Part shown: positions 45,220-54,571 of the stretch, piece by piece
How the letters are laid out: each line of letters starts with the position of its first letter
Numbering within the stretch: the stretch's first letter is position 1
From: Dysgonomonas sp. UBA7710
GTDB taxonomy: Bacteria; Bacteroidota; Bacteroidia; Bacteroidales; Dysgonomonadaceae
Assembly (NCBI RefSeq): GCF_002482385.1
Contig: NZ_DLFW01000047.1
Span: 330,405 to 394,404 of the forward strand
Reading direction: 5' to 3'
DNA: 64,000 bases
Position numbers and translations under genes: made by a program
The notes under the pieces: model-generated
What the model saw: only the letters and a program-made list of their open reading frames with translations
The model's database searches: none
Told to the model about the DNA's origin: nothing

Positions 45220-47499
45220 TTAATATTTACTTAGCCGTGGCCATAAGTTGACTCTGTCTGCCAGTTCGCTAACTTCCGAATCCAGTCTTATTCTATTGTA
45301 TAGATCGGGATTTAATTTACAGGCATTTATCAGTCTTTTGGCTGCCTCTTTATCATCTTTTTTACGGGAAAATATAATGGCCGATAAATACTCATTTTGC
45401 GGAGATTCCGGCAATCTATCCAAAACATTTAAAGCCTTATCATTATATCCCAGACATACCAGGCATAAGGCCGTATTATAGTCACCATAAGCCGCCAATA
45501 TTTCAAGAGCATCCATGTATTCGCCGTTTTTCAATAAACGGATCGCATCGGCATAATCTTCACGATAAGTCACCTGAATCGTATCTTTTTCAATATCAGT
45601 CCTACACAGCTCTATAAAATAATCAATACGATTTAGTTTAGGGTATATTTCATCCCGGATAATTCTGTAATCTTCAGGATACATTTTTTTGATAATTTCT
45701 TCCGATTTATCCGGATAGACGGCATTGGTTAATGTGTCCAGTATCGCTGCTCTATTAGGTAAATCATTTCGCAGTTGAATTTCTTTGACTAAAGAGCTCC
45801 AATCTTCCCCTTTAGGTTTAACTACCAGAGGTGCCGCAATCTTATTTTTCAAAAAAGCGGAAATCGCATTTCCCCGGCGCAGGGATTGTTCATAATTAGA
45901 CTCCCAATCACCTTGCAGATCTACACTGCATTGTATAATTATACTATCCACTGAATATTCAGGCTTGGCTGCATAAGTATTATACGCTTCCACTAATTTA
46001 TCGAAAACACCCTGATTTATACTCTCATCAAACTGATATGATTTGCGTGTCTTATAATCCGGCTGTACACTTCCTTTATCAAATAGAAATTTATGTAATT
46101 TCCTACGGTCTGTAGCGAGATCTCCATCCGCCAATTGTGATAATGAAGCTATAAAATAAGTCAAAGTATCAGAAGTAGGAAATACAAACACAGAGCGATC
46201 TATAGCCTCTGCTTTTGATTCCAGAACTATCTTCAAATTCTTCATACCCGGCCTTACCACCCACGGCTGTCGATAATGGTAAATAACATCATTCTCTGCT
46301 GTAATCGTCGTATCTATTTTCAATCCTCCCAGACCGGAACGGTAAGGGAATTCAACAGTTTCTTTAAAAATATCATCTTTACGGTTTATATTAAGTTCAT
46401 TCAACACAATCTCATCTATCAGATAGTGATGCTTTGCTATCCTGGCTGAATCTTCCGGGGTAAAAGCTTGCGCCTTCATGTCATTTAAGGTTAGCTTTTT
46501 TGCGTGTATCTCCCGATATTTGCGGGGTACATGGCTTCTCTTTAATATGCTATCTTTTTGTGCATGCAGATTAAGATCAATCGTAACACTATCGAGCCAA
46601 TGCAAAGAGAATACATCTTTCAGAAAATTTACATAGTCTTTCTTATATTTCTGATCGTATTTCTCATGTATACCATCCGAAATTTTTCCGTTCTCTTTAT
46701 TCTTTATTACCTGATTCTCCGCTTTGCGCCAATATTTGCTATACATATGTTTCTTGTGCCGCATGGCTAGAGCCTCCATACTCAGGAATTCCATTTCGTT
46801 CATCTTTTTCCAATCCTCATAGTTCCTTACCAGCTCATATTGATTCCGATAATCTTCATAGTTGCGCCGCTGCACTTTATGAATTTCTTTGTATAAACTT
46901 TTCCAATTTACGAACAAAGAATCGTAGGCTGAAGGATCGACGATAGTAGAAAGAAAGTCTTCATAAGCCTCATAATCTCCTGTTTGCTTATCTTTGAAGC
47001 CTTCTCCTGCAAGAATGACCGTATCCAACCGGCAAATGGAATCCCCGTCTATCAGCTTGGGTACAAGTACCAGCCGCCAATTAGGATCTAAAACATCAAC
47101 GGGTGCAATGATATTGAAGTCAAGATTAACCTTCCCATCGCGCTCAGGTGCAAAATATGATTTAACCTTTATAACTACTTCCGATAATTTATAAACTTTA
47201 CTGGTATCTAATTTGGTTGCTTTACTGGCGAAGACTTCATTCTCTTCCAGAGATTGGTCTTCGGGATTTGTAAATGATACTTCTTCCGATATTGTCCGGG
47301 GTCCGCCCTGCCCTTGTAGTCCTCCGCTATTTACAAAATCTATTTCAGGCTTTGTCGTTTGCATGAAAAGCCGTTCTATTTCTATTTTGCCTCTCATCTT
47401 ATTCGAAGAACAGGAAACAAACATAACAAACATAGCTACCAACGAGAGCAACAATAATAAAACAGATGACGATATATTTGATTTAGTACTTTTTTTCAT
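45220..47499 (-). CDS. Large lipoprotein with degenerate OmpA-like region
   Basis: 759 residues. A hydrophobic stretch ends in a lipobox (MFVSC, residue 30). The N-terminal part is beta-rich. A long charged helical part follows (RRNYEDYRNQYELVRNYEDW). At about residues 515-560, SVDSIIIQCSVDLQGDW followed by NYEQSLRRGNAISAFLKNK resembles the OmpA-like peptidoglycan-binding fold, where GxAxPxG then xLSxxRAxxV is usual, but key residues are missing. The C-terminus is TPR-like (YNTALCLVCLGYNDKALNVLDRL). I infer a periplasmic scaffold. It lies between two secreted proteins of unknown function and downstream of the fimbrial genes. Confidence 0.75.
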   Translation of the reverse strand: MKKSTKSNISSSVLLLLLSLVAMFVMFVSCSSNKMRGKIEIERLFMQTTKPEIDFVNSGGLQGQGGPRTISEEVSFTNPEDQSLEENEVFASKATKLDTSKVYKLSEVVIKVKSYFAPERDGKVNLDFNIIAPVDVLDPNWRLVLVPKLIDGDSICRLDTVILAGEGFKDKQTGDYEAYEDFLSTIVDPSAYDSLFVNWKSLYKEIHKVQRRNYEDYRNQYELVRNYEDWKKMNEMEFLSMEALAMRHKKHMYSKYWRKAENQVIKNKENGKISDGIHEKYDQKYKKDYVNFLKDVFSLHWLDSVTIDLNLHAQKDSILKRSHVPRKYREIHAKKLTLNDMKAQAFTPEDSARIAKHHYLIDEIVLNELNINRKDDIFKETVEFPYRSGLGGLKIDTTITAENDVIYHYRQPWVVRPGMKNLKIVLESKAEAIDRSVFVFPTSDTLTYFIASLSQLADGDLATDRRKLHKFLFDKGSVQPDYKTRKSYQFDESINQGVFDKLVEAYNTYAAKPEYSVDSIIIQCSVDLQGDWESNYEQSLRRGNAISAFLKNKIAAPLVVKPKGEDWSSLVKEIQLRNDLPNRAAILDTLTNAVYPDKSEEIIKKMYPEDYRIIRDEIYPKLNRIDYFIELCRTDIEKDTIQVTYREDYADAIRLLKNGEYMDALEILAAYGDYNTALCLVCLGYNDKALNVLDRLPESPQNEYLSAIIFSRKKDDKEAAKRLINACKLNPDLYNRIRLDSEVSELADRVNLWPRLSKY

Positions 47500-47526
47500 A
47501 TTAATAATTTTGTCCTTGATATATTT

Positions 47527-48279
47527 TTACTTTGGAGATATACTCAACCTCAGCCTAGGTATTTTAATCCGTATTTGTTCGCTTCTGGAAGTTCCCGGAT
47601 AGCCCAGTACCACTTCTGTTACTTTAGGAACAGCGTCTTTGTACGTGTAATCGGGATCACATAAATATTGTTCTTCGACCACCCAGTCGTATCTTATATT
47701 TCGGGGGTTGGTTGTATGTTCGGTGATATTTTTTCTGTAAAGGGTGTACTTTCCCTGCATTTCACCGGCTTCATTCACTTTTCCCAATGCTTCATATTTC
47801 AGGTTTCCGAGTTCGAAATTGAATGTCCCGGCCAGTGTATCATTCTTTACAGTTAACTTTAAATTATTAACGATATAAGATTCTACCGGAATCAATGACA
47901 CTTTTCTACCTTTTCCTTTTATAAACTCACTTTTTCTCTGCCATTTATATTTTTCACAGTTAATGGTTACAACACCATTCAACCTATTATTTGCAAATAT
48001 TGCCGTTATGACCTCGCGTCCCGACCAGTTACCCCTGTCATCCTTGGGAAGAGACCACTGCCGCTTGTATTTGCCGTGAAGTATCTTTTTCCCCTCCGGG
48101 TCTTTATAGTACTCGTAAGTGATAACACATCCGGTGATTCTATCCTTAAATTCTTCTGTTAGAATTTTTCTGCCAGACTCCGGTTTTTCTTTATCCCGGC
48201 TTTTACCTCCATCCGCCTGTAATGAGATGGCCACAAGCAGTCCACTCATTAATACTAAAATAATTCTGTTCTTTATCAT
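47527..48279 (-). CDS. Secreted protein of unknown function with MORN-like phrases
   Basis: 250 residues with a signal peptide (IILVLMSGLLVAISLQA). The mature part contains spaced phrases such as EGKKILHGKYKRQW, NNRLNGVVTINCEKY and EAGEMQGKYTLYRKN. These resemble the YEGxxxxGKxxG rhythm of MORN-type beta-hairpin repeats, but are too degenerate to assert. It is the first gene of a three-gene unit preceded by a consensus-like promoter, and it starts 27 nt before the next gene. Confidence 0.7.
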   Translation of the reverse strand: MIKNRIILVLMSGLLVAISLQADGGKSRDKEKPESGRKILTEEFKDRITGCVITYEYYKDPEGKKILHGKYKRQWSLPKDDRGNWSGREVITAIFANNRLNGVVTINCEKYKWQRKSEFIKGKGRKVSLIPVESYIVNNLKLTVKNDTLAGTFNFELGNLKYEALGKVNEAGEMQGKYTLYRKNITEHTTNPRNIRYDWVVEEQYLCDPDYTYKDAVPKVTEVVLGYPGTSRSEQIRIKIPRLRLSISPK

Positions 48280-48350
48280 CCTGTTCTATCTTTAATTTCT
48301 GCTTAACTGAATCTTTATTGAATGGAAAATGCAGCAATTTGTAAACTACA

Positions 48351-48382
48351 CAATACTAAATAGTTAATCCGATTAAAACAAA
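48351..48382 (-). promoter_or_regulatory. Bacteroides-type promoter of the three-gene unit
   Basis: On the minus strand, TTTG (48382-48379) and TAGTATTG (48358-48351) are separated by 20 nt. They match TTTG-N19-21-TANNTTTG in all but one position. The predicted start is near 48344, leaving about 65 nt of leader to the ATG at 48279. It lies just downstream of the terminator-like hairpin following the bactofilin gene, so the unit 48279-44541 probably has its own promoter. Confidence 0.5.
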
Positions 48383-48423
48383 TCTCAGAAACTCCATTTG
48401 TCATTACTCTGTTTACCCTTCTG

Positions 48424-48454
48424 CTAACCTTCCCAAGAGGGGGGGGAAGGTTAG
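48424..48454 (-). terminator. Terminator-like hairpin after the bactofilin gene
   Basis: A perfect 11-bp stem, CTAACCTTCCC (48424-48434) with GGGAAGGTTAG (48444-48454), has a 9-nt loop containing part of a run of eight G. It begins 87 nt downstream of the bactofilin stop on the minus strand. No long U tract follows. Confidence 0.55.
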
Positions 48455-48540
48455 TTACAGGGTTGATTACATTGGCTTCCCAGCTCATATAATCACAACA
48501 GACTTTACAAAACTACATTGCGGTATCCATTCTATTTTTA

Positions 48541-48963
48541 TTACTCGTTATCGACCATTGGTAATATACCTGTCTTGACATCTTTGAGAATCTCATCTTC
48601 TTCCATTCTGCAATTACCAAAAAAACTAGCTCCTGCTTCGATCTCTATGTTACGGGCTGTTATCTGCCCTTCATAATAGCATGAGGCACGCAAGACAACA
48701 ACGTCAGAGACTATCACATCACCCAGAATCTTCCCAATGACTTCAACTGATTTTCCTACTATTTTCCCTTTGACACAGCCTTCAATGCCTATAACTACTT
48801 TACCACCGCTATAGATATCTCCGTGCACATTGCCATCTATTCTAAAGTCATCTTCTATTTTGATTTCACCCTTCAGTTCTGCAGAACCGGAAAGAATACT
48901 AAGTGACCGTGAATCAGGACTCTGACCATTAGAGCCCTTATTTATTCTGTATTTATTAAACAT
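48541..48963 (-). CDS. Bactofilin (polymer-forming cytoskeletal protein)
   Basis: 140 residues, no signal peptide. The core is the bactofilin right-handed beta-helix with regular glycine/valine turns: ILSGSAELKGEIKIEDDFRIDG, GDIYSGGKVVIGIEGCVKG, KSVEVIGKILGDVIVS, CYYEGQITARNIEIEAGASF. Bactofilins self-assemble into cytosolic filaments and position cell-wall, stalk or surface machinery. It starts 11 nt after the OM barrel gene, in the same direction as the fimbrial genes. Its presence hints at localised assembly of the surface structure. Confidence 0.9.
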   Translation of the reverse strand: MFNKYRINKGSNGQSPDSRSLSILSGSAELKGEIKIEDDFRIDGNVHGDIYSGGKVVIGIEGCVKGKIVGKSVEVIGKILGDVIVSDVVVLRASCYYEGQITARNIEIEAGASFFGNCRMEEDEILKDVKTGILPMVDNE

Positions 48964-48974
48964 CTCAATATATA

Positions 48975-49580
48975 TTAAAAAAGATAACGTAATGAGGCTG
49001 AATACCCTTTGTTACAGACATACACTGTTTGGTCGCCAAGCATTAAATTACGACCGGCAAATCCGTGTTCATACTTGATATCCAAAACAATATACCGGGT
49101 CAGATAAACTCCGGCACCTATGACAATTCCATAATCGAGCCGGTGTCCCGCTTTTTCGTATTTCAGACTATTCTCGGAGTCGCTGTCCTTTATGTTACCT
49201 GAGATAGCATAAGAAGTATATATCCCCCCTTGTACAAAAGGTTTTATTTGTGCCGGGAACGGGCTCCATTCGGCTATCAGAGGCAACTTCAGATTATCCT
49301 CCATAAAATGGTAGGTAATTCCGGTATTGTTTCCCATATCGTTTTCCAGACTGAATTCCTGATTGAAATAAAGTATCGCAGCACGAAAACTCAGGCCAGG
49401 CAAACCGATAGTATGTTGGTAAGAAAAGCCACCTTCAAAGCCGGCTTTACGGCTTATATCAACTCCGGTATATCTTACAGTAGATGTATTGAGCCGAATC
49501 CCGGCTTGCACCCCGATATTTTGGGAACTGGCTGTATATGTACCTGCAAGAAGCAATATAGAGATAAAGAGTGTCTTCAT
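48975..49580 (-). CDS. Small outer-membrane beta-barrel protein (PorT-like)
   Basis: 201 residues with a signal peptide (ISILLLAGTYTASSQ, to residue 20). The strands fit the OMP_b-brl_2 type: IGVQAGIRLNTSTVRYTG, FEGGFSYQHTIGLPGLSF, LPLIAEWSPFPAQIKPFVQGGIY, LDIKYEHGFAGRNL, with an aromatic final strand ASLRYLF. Its ATG overlaps the stop of the upstream one-helix peptide gene (ATGA), so the two are probably translationally coupled. The bactofilin gene follows. Confidence 0.8.
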   Translation of the reverse strand: MKTLFISILLLAGTYTASSQNIGVQAGIRLNTSTVRYTGVDISRKAGFEGGFSYQHTIGLPGLSFRAAILYFNQEFSLENDMGNNTGITYHFMEDNLKLPLIAEWSPFPAQIKPFVQGGIYTSYAISGNIKDSDSENSLKYEKAGHRLDYGIVIGAGVYLTRYIVLDIKYEHGFAGRNLMLGDQTVYVCNKGYSASLRYLF

Positions 49581-49762
49581 AGCAACATAAAAGTTATCAT
49601 ACTAAATAAAAACACCACAATAGTACCACACCCTCCAATCAGGACTGCTCTTATATCTATTACCGGATTATTACAATGTTTCTTGAGCACGGGCAACGCT
49701 CTTTTTCTATCTCTTCGCACAATATGTATATAATCAGATAAATTTTCAGAAATCATTACCAT
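49577..49762 (-). CDS. One-helix small membrane protein
   Basis: 61 residues. A charged N-terminal part (SDYIHIVRRDRKRALPVLKKH) precedes one transmembrane helix (about residues 38-61, AVLIGGCGTIVVFLFSMITF). Its stop overlaps the start of the OM barrel gene by the sequence ATGA, a common sign of a real coupled gene. A second start at residue 3 is possible. No family is recognised; it could be an inner-membrane partner of the bactofilin. Confidence 0.55.
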   Translation of the reverse strand: MVMISENLSDYIHIVRRDRKRALPVLKKHCNNPVIDIRAVLIGGCGTIVVFLFSMITFMLL

Positions 49763-49828
49763 TTTATTTATTATTGATAAATTATAATTTACGATACCGG
49801 ATTTGATACCGGTCTCTATATGTTTTTA

Positions 49829-50233
49829 TTAGCATAGCAACATCTCTAAACTCAAATGTTGGAACATATGAGGAATATCATCCTCTGAGACGGGATGAAT
49901 ATTTTTTCTAAACCTCGGAATCAAGCTGTCTTTCCAAAAAGCGAATCCCTTACAGATCGTACGGCTGGCTATCAGCATTTCATTCTCTGAACTGTCAAGA
50001 ACCGTGAAATGCGGATTGAACAAGCAAGGCTCCCCGTCCTTCACGATGACAATCAGAATACTGCTTCCTTCTTCCCGAACGTCTTTTATCTTGAGAATCA
50101 TATCTACGTTACAGACCGAGAACAAATTGAAGGCTGAACGCTCAAAGGCAAGCCAGTACCCATCGATCCGGTATAGGCGGATATGCTTGTCGTTAGACTT
50201 TTCCTTTTCCAATATTTGCTGAATGTTGCTCAT
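49829..50233 (-). CDS. Small cytosolic protein of unknown function
   Basis: 134 residues, no signal peptide. It begins MSNIQQILEKEKSNDKHIRLYRIDGYWLAFE and looks like a small alpha/beta protein. Similar short cytosolic proteins occur in Bacteroidota surface loci, but I cannot name a family. It starts 12 nt after the giant surface protein gene, so it is co-transcribed with it. A regulatory or chaperone-like role is only a guess. Confidence 0.6.
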   Translation of the reverse strand: MSNIQQILEKEKSNDKHIRLYRIDGYWLAFERSAFNLFSVCNVDMILKIKDVREEGSSILIVIVKDGEPCLFNPHFTVLDSSENEMLIASRTICKGFAFWKDSLIPRFRKNIHPVSEDDIPHMFQHLSLEMLLC

Positions 50234-50245
50234 ATTTTTCTATTT

Positions 50246-53200
50246 TTAAGGTGCTATAATTTTGCCAACTTTTATTCCTCCCTCCTTAGTATGCACTTTC
50301 ACAATATAGATTCCCTGATTTAGAGGGATGAATTTTACATAAAGGCTGGTATTTATTTTCACATCAGAAAATATACGGCGCCCAAGTACATCATATATCC
50401 GGATTTGCTCTATATTCCGGTTTGCATTAACTACCAATTGTTTATTATTGTATATGATACTGATGTCAGATCCCGGCTCCGACTCTAACAGATCTGGCGA
50501 TATTAATTGCAAAGCAAACCTACCGGCATCGATATATTCATTTTTAGAATCTACCGGACGTTGAGTAAAATCATATGTATTATTCAAAACCAGATTTTGC
50601 TTAACTCCTAAATATTTATCAACGAGTATCGGGTATAAATCACTGGCAGATAAAAATCTATCCACATTCTCGAATTTAAGCGAAAGTGTATTTTTAGTAT
50701 CAGAGCATTTTACTCCTATTCCTATTTCACCAACTCCTTTTTCATATGCCTGAATTAGATTATAACTTTTGTTATCAGCAGTAAGAAAGAATGTTTCGGG
50801 TATGGCATACCCTTGCGAACTAATCATTTTCTTAACATTGGATATATTCGATTCTGCTTTAGGCCCGGAAGGGACAAGAACAGAACGGTCACCTTCCGCC
50901 CCATTACCAGCAGTAGACTTCAGATATAAGTTTCCCGCACTTAAAACTGAAGAAGGGCTGCTGGCTGTAATTGGGCTTGTCAGAGCATAATTACCTTCGA
51001 GAGGGAAAAGCAGATTTACTTCCTCATCCATAAGGGTAATTATAAACGATTGGTATGCAGGGATATAGTTGGCCGTTGAAAATGGGTAGTGCTTCCATGT
51101 ACCATCCAGGCTGTTAAACAACTGATATCCTGCCGTTTCATTTATTTTTTTCCTGGCAGCATCCGAATTGTTTATATCTAAAAAATGACCGGAGTTTATT
51201 TGTGCCAGAAACGGATTACCAATCATGGCCTTCAATGATGTACTGCTATTTCTTTTTACCTTTTGTTCATAACCAGGGACTTTAGTAGGAGAGTCTGGAA
51301 CAGTAATATTGGGTACAGTTCCATTTTCTTCATAAATAAATCTATAAGCTTCGCTACCACGCTTCATTCGCCCGAGAGGGGAATACAACAGTTGTAATGT
51401 CTGCGTATTGAAGTAGAAAAACTTACTTTCTTTTGTAAACCTGTCGTAGCTGTGTCCCGGATAATAAGGAAGTTTTGCAGCATTTTCAAAATACGGAATT
51501 TCTATTATTCCCTTTAGACCTTCAAGATTACGATGGTCTGCATAGCCGATAGAGTTCTGATATAAAGCAACTTTTACTGCAATAGCATTATTTGTTTCAT
51601 TTAACGGCACATCATTAGCAGAGAATTTTTTACTGAAATCACCAACTTCAATCTCCCGTCCTTTTGTTCCGGTTTGAGGATCGGACAAAGCAAACCCGGC
51701 CTGCCATGTCAGAGGATATCCCGCAAAAGCAAAATCTCCTGTAGCCATTCCTTTCAGTGGGGCCGATAGTGCATACCACTTATCCCGCAGCATCGCTGTA
51801 CCCGAAATACTGGCATTACCAACGGGCTGATTTCCATAATTTACCCCGGCCATATTCTCATAATAACCCCAGTTATACTGGATATACGCTTTCTCATAAG
51901 TCAGTCTGTGCTGATATGCCAGTTCTGCTCCATATTCGAATGTTATGTTGCAGCATATAGGCATGCCATACACATCAACCGGCGTACTATTGGTATCCAG
52001 CGATGGATAGACAGTTAAACCTCCCGGAATATATACATTGGAACAAGAAACAGGTACCATATTCAGCGCTGTTCCCGATACATCTACCCAGTTGGACGGA
52101 TCGTTCCAATTATTGTTGGCAGCACTTTTTTTCCAATATAGTATCTGACCACCTGCTACTATACTGATAGAAAAAATATTACTGTAGTAAGTTCCTCCAT
52201 ACTGATTGTCTGTAGTTGTCCGGCGATAATAAACCGTGGATGCGGTCAATACAGCCGGAGTATAGTTAAGTGCATTATTCGTGCCGGGAGCATCGGTCCA
52301 GATTACATTGTCCGTACTTAGCTGCCATCTGTAACTAAAATCACCACTACCGCCCGAGGAAGCTTCGCCTTTTATTTCGGTTGGAATTTGCCCACTACAT
52401 ACATACGGATTACCAGCCAAAGTACCTGCTGTTACAGGATCAGCAATTATATAGGGTCCAAAGCCGCCGTATATAAGCGGAGGATCAGTTACATCCTGAC
52501 TATGTGCATATACCACACCCGATTCTACATACCAGTGAATATAATAACCGGTCCTTTTATTTATATTTGCTCCGTTAAAAGAGACTGTCGTTTTCTTATC
52601 CGTATTAATACCATCAGGGACATTCAGATTTGTCCAGTCATTGACGGAAGTGGTAATTGCATTATAATTCTTTTCTGTTGTTATTAAATATTTGGCTTTT
52701 ACATCAAGCGGGTCATAGTTAACTCCTGTACCTGTATGATTTATATTCAAGGCTAACTCAACATCTTTATTTGACGCCGACGTCAGGAATATAGACTTAT
52801 TGGGTGAAGCGGTTACTTTAATATGTTCATTTATACCCGTATCATTACTTACAACTCTTTGCATGCCTATCCTGCGGATATAGCCGGGTAAGGCGACACC
52901 TTTCCAGTTCCCGTTAATAAGAAGGACATCAGAATACACACCTATCTGCTTACCTGTTACTATAGGTAAAACTATATAATAAACATCACCTTTATTTAAG
53001 GTAGTAGGCGCAGAAACTTCAGTAATTCCGTCGGCTGCAAGGAATTTAATCCCTGTAAAATTACTCGCCGTTCCTGCCTGAAGTTTGAAAGTAAGATTGC
53101 TCATAGACTCATCGTCTTTGTATTCCATCTTTATCCTATGAGCATTGTTCCATGCTTGTTGGGCCGTATAGCCAACCTCAAGAGGTGTTGACGCATAATC

Positions 53201-54529
53201 AGTAAAGGCAATATCTGTTTTTAAAAGTGGTAGTTCTATATCCCTTGTACTACCCTGGTTTCCTGTTACAGTGGTCACTACCGGCATATAAGGACGCCCG
53301 TTACTATTACTGGATGCATCGGTAAAGAATGTTGTAAGCTGTTCAAAATGTGCATTGAAAACAAATTTACCGTCCGCACCGGTTCTTCCAACCCTTACCT
53401 TTTTCAAATCATAGTCAATCCCCAACTGGGTAAATATATTTGCCAGACCTGTGGTTTGCGTCAGATCGAGATAAATATTCGCATCGGGCTGATAATCTTC
53501 AGTATGCACTGTGATTTTTGTTTTGTTCGGATCGTTTATATAAGTTATATTTTTTGCTCCTGCCAGTGCCAGATCAGGAACTACCGTATTTGTTTCCCCT
53601 GCTCCATAACCTTCTATGGTTGCAGGTGGCAATGATATTATTGCGCTATTATCCGCATAACATCCAATAACTCCGCTTCCGGTCGGACACCCGCTTCCGA
53701 TACCTGCCGCATGACGTTTCGAGCTGGCTGTTACATCACCTCCATATATCAGGATTATCCCGTTATAATATGTGTACCATCCACCACCAATACCGGCAGC
53801 ATGTCCTCCATTAGCTATTACCGTTCCACTGGAAATAATAATATTCCCTCCGGCTGTATTTTTATACGACCCACCATTACTTCCTGCATTACAGGTGATT
53901 GAAGAAGAAGTGCCTTGTCCGTTTCCCTGAGTAAAATTGGGCGCGCCAATGGCAGCTCCACCTCCTCCGCTACCGCTTGCTCCATATGTACATTCAGCAG
54001 TTAACTTCCCGGAAGAATTAACATCAGGGTTATCAGCACTGATATGTATCTGCGCCCCCTGATTTACCTGAATGGCACAATAGTGATTTTGTGTATATGT
54101 AAGGGTATTGGTTCCTTTCAGTATAAAATTGACTTTAGTAACAGGATTGAGATTGGATCGATTATTCTCACCCAGAACAGAGATACACGAGACATCTGTA
54201 CTGGTTCCTCTGGCTGTCCCTGAAGTTGCTCCTGTCTTTGATGATGTAATAGACATATTGTCCAATGTGACAGTACCATGGTAACCGGATTGAATTGTTA
54301 TAGTATTAGCTGTAGTTGTCCCGGTAATAATATAATTACTGGAAGAATTACCCGGTATAGTCAGACTTCCTGAACTTATATTATGTGAAACCACAGTCTG
54401 CGCCTGCATGGCTGTCGTTATAAATCCTAACCACAGAATTGAAATTACCTGTACCAAACGTTTTCTTATGCCTTTCTGAAGAAAAGAACCGTTAGAAAAT
54501 ATTTTATGTAAAACAGTAAAATGTTGCAT
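50246..54529 (-). CDS. Giant glycine-rich surface protein with T9SS-like sorting domain (possible adhesin)
   Basis: 1427 residues. A long signal sequence ends near residue 44 (TTAMQAQ). Residues 45-310 look like a parallel beta-helix with repeated phrases GGAAIGAPN, GHAAGIGGGWYTYYNG and RHAAGIGSGCPTGSG. The middle holds beta-sandwich modules. An Ig-like domain covers about 710-790 (FSYRWQLSTDNVIWTDAPG), then a module with NNNWNDPSNW. The C-terminal 75 residues (QLVVNANRNIEQIRIYDVLGRRIF, NQGIYIVKVHTKEG) match the type A T9SS sorting domain. Such proteins are exported across the outer membrane and attached to the surface. Lying among fimbrillin genes, it could be a tip adhesin or a separate matrix protein. 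Confidence 0.8.
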   Translation of the reverse strand: MQHFTVLHKIFSNGSFLQKGIRKRLVQVISILWLGFITTAMQAQTVVSHNISSGSLTIPGNSSSNYIITGTTTANTITIQSGYHGTVTLDNMSITSSKTGATSGTARGTSTDVSCISVLGENNRSNLNPVTKVNFILKGTNTLTYTQNHYCAIQVNQGAQIHISADNPDVNSSGKLTAECTYGASGSGGGGAAIGAPNFTQGNGQGTSSSITCNAGSNGGSYKNTAGGNIIISSGTVIANGGHAAGIGGGWYTYYNGIILIYGGDVTASSKRHAAGIGSGCPTGSGVIGCYADNSAIISLPPATIEGYGAGETNTVVPDLALAGAKNITYINDPNKTKITVHTEDYQPDANIYLDLTQTTGLANIFTQLGIDYDLKKVRVGRTGADGKFVFNAHFEQLTTFFTDASSNSNGRPYMPVVTTVTGNQGSTRDIELPLLKTDIAFTDYASTPLEVGYTAQQAWNNAHRIKMEYKDDESMSNLTFKLQAGTASNFTGIKFLAADGITEVSAPTTLNKGDVYYIVLPIVTGKQIGVYSDVLLINGNWKGVALPGYIRRIGMQRVVSNDTGINEHIKVTASPNKSIFLTSASNKDVELALNINHTGTGVNYDPLDVKAKYLITTEKNYNAITTSVNDWTNLNVPDGINTDKKTTVSFNGANINKRTGYYIHWYVESGVVYAHSQDVTDPPLIYGGFGPYIIADPVTAGTLAGNPYVCSGQIPTEIKGEASSGGSGDFSYRWQLSTDNVIWTDAPGTNNALNYTPAVLTASTVYYRRTTTDNQYGGTYYSNIFSISIVAGGQILYWKKSAANNNWNDPSNWVDVSGTALNMVPVSCSNVYIPGGLTVYPSLDTNSTPVDVYGMPICCNITFEYGAELAYQHRLTYEKAYIQYNWGYYENMAGVNYGNQPVGNASISGTAMLRDKWYALSAPLKGMATGDFAFAGYPLTWQAGFALSDPQTGTKGREIEVGDFSKKFSANDVPLNETNNAIAVKVALYQNSIGYADHRNLEGLKGIIEIPYFENAAKLPYYPGHSYDRFTKESKFFYFNTQTLQLLYSPLGRMKRGSEAYRFIYEENGTVPNITVPDSPTKVPGYEQKVKRNSSTSLKAMIGNPFLAQINSGHFLDINNSDAARKKINETAGYQLFNSLDGTWKHYPFSTANYIPAYQSFIITLMDEEVNLLFPLEGNYALTSPITASSPSSVLSAGNLYLKSTAGNGAEGDRSVLVPSGPKAESNISNVKKMISSQGYAIPETFFLTADNKSYNLIQAYEKGVGEIGIGVKCSDTKNTLSLKFENVDRFLSASDLYPILVDKYLGVKQNLVLNNTYDFTQRPVDSKNEYIDAGRFALQLISPDLLESEPGSDISIIYNNKQLVVNANRNIEQIRIYDVLGRRIFSDVKINTSLYVKFIPLNQGIYIVKVHTKEGGIKVGKIIAP

Positions 54530-54571
54530 ATTTCTTTACATTTATTACTTCACTACTAGGATGAAAATATG

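Noticed and set aside
49791..49813. Repeated GATACCGG as a terminator or operator
   Set aside because: Only two 8-nt copies with a 5-bp possible stem; too weak to call.
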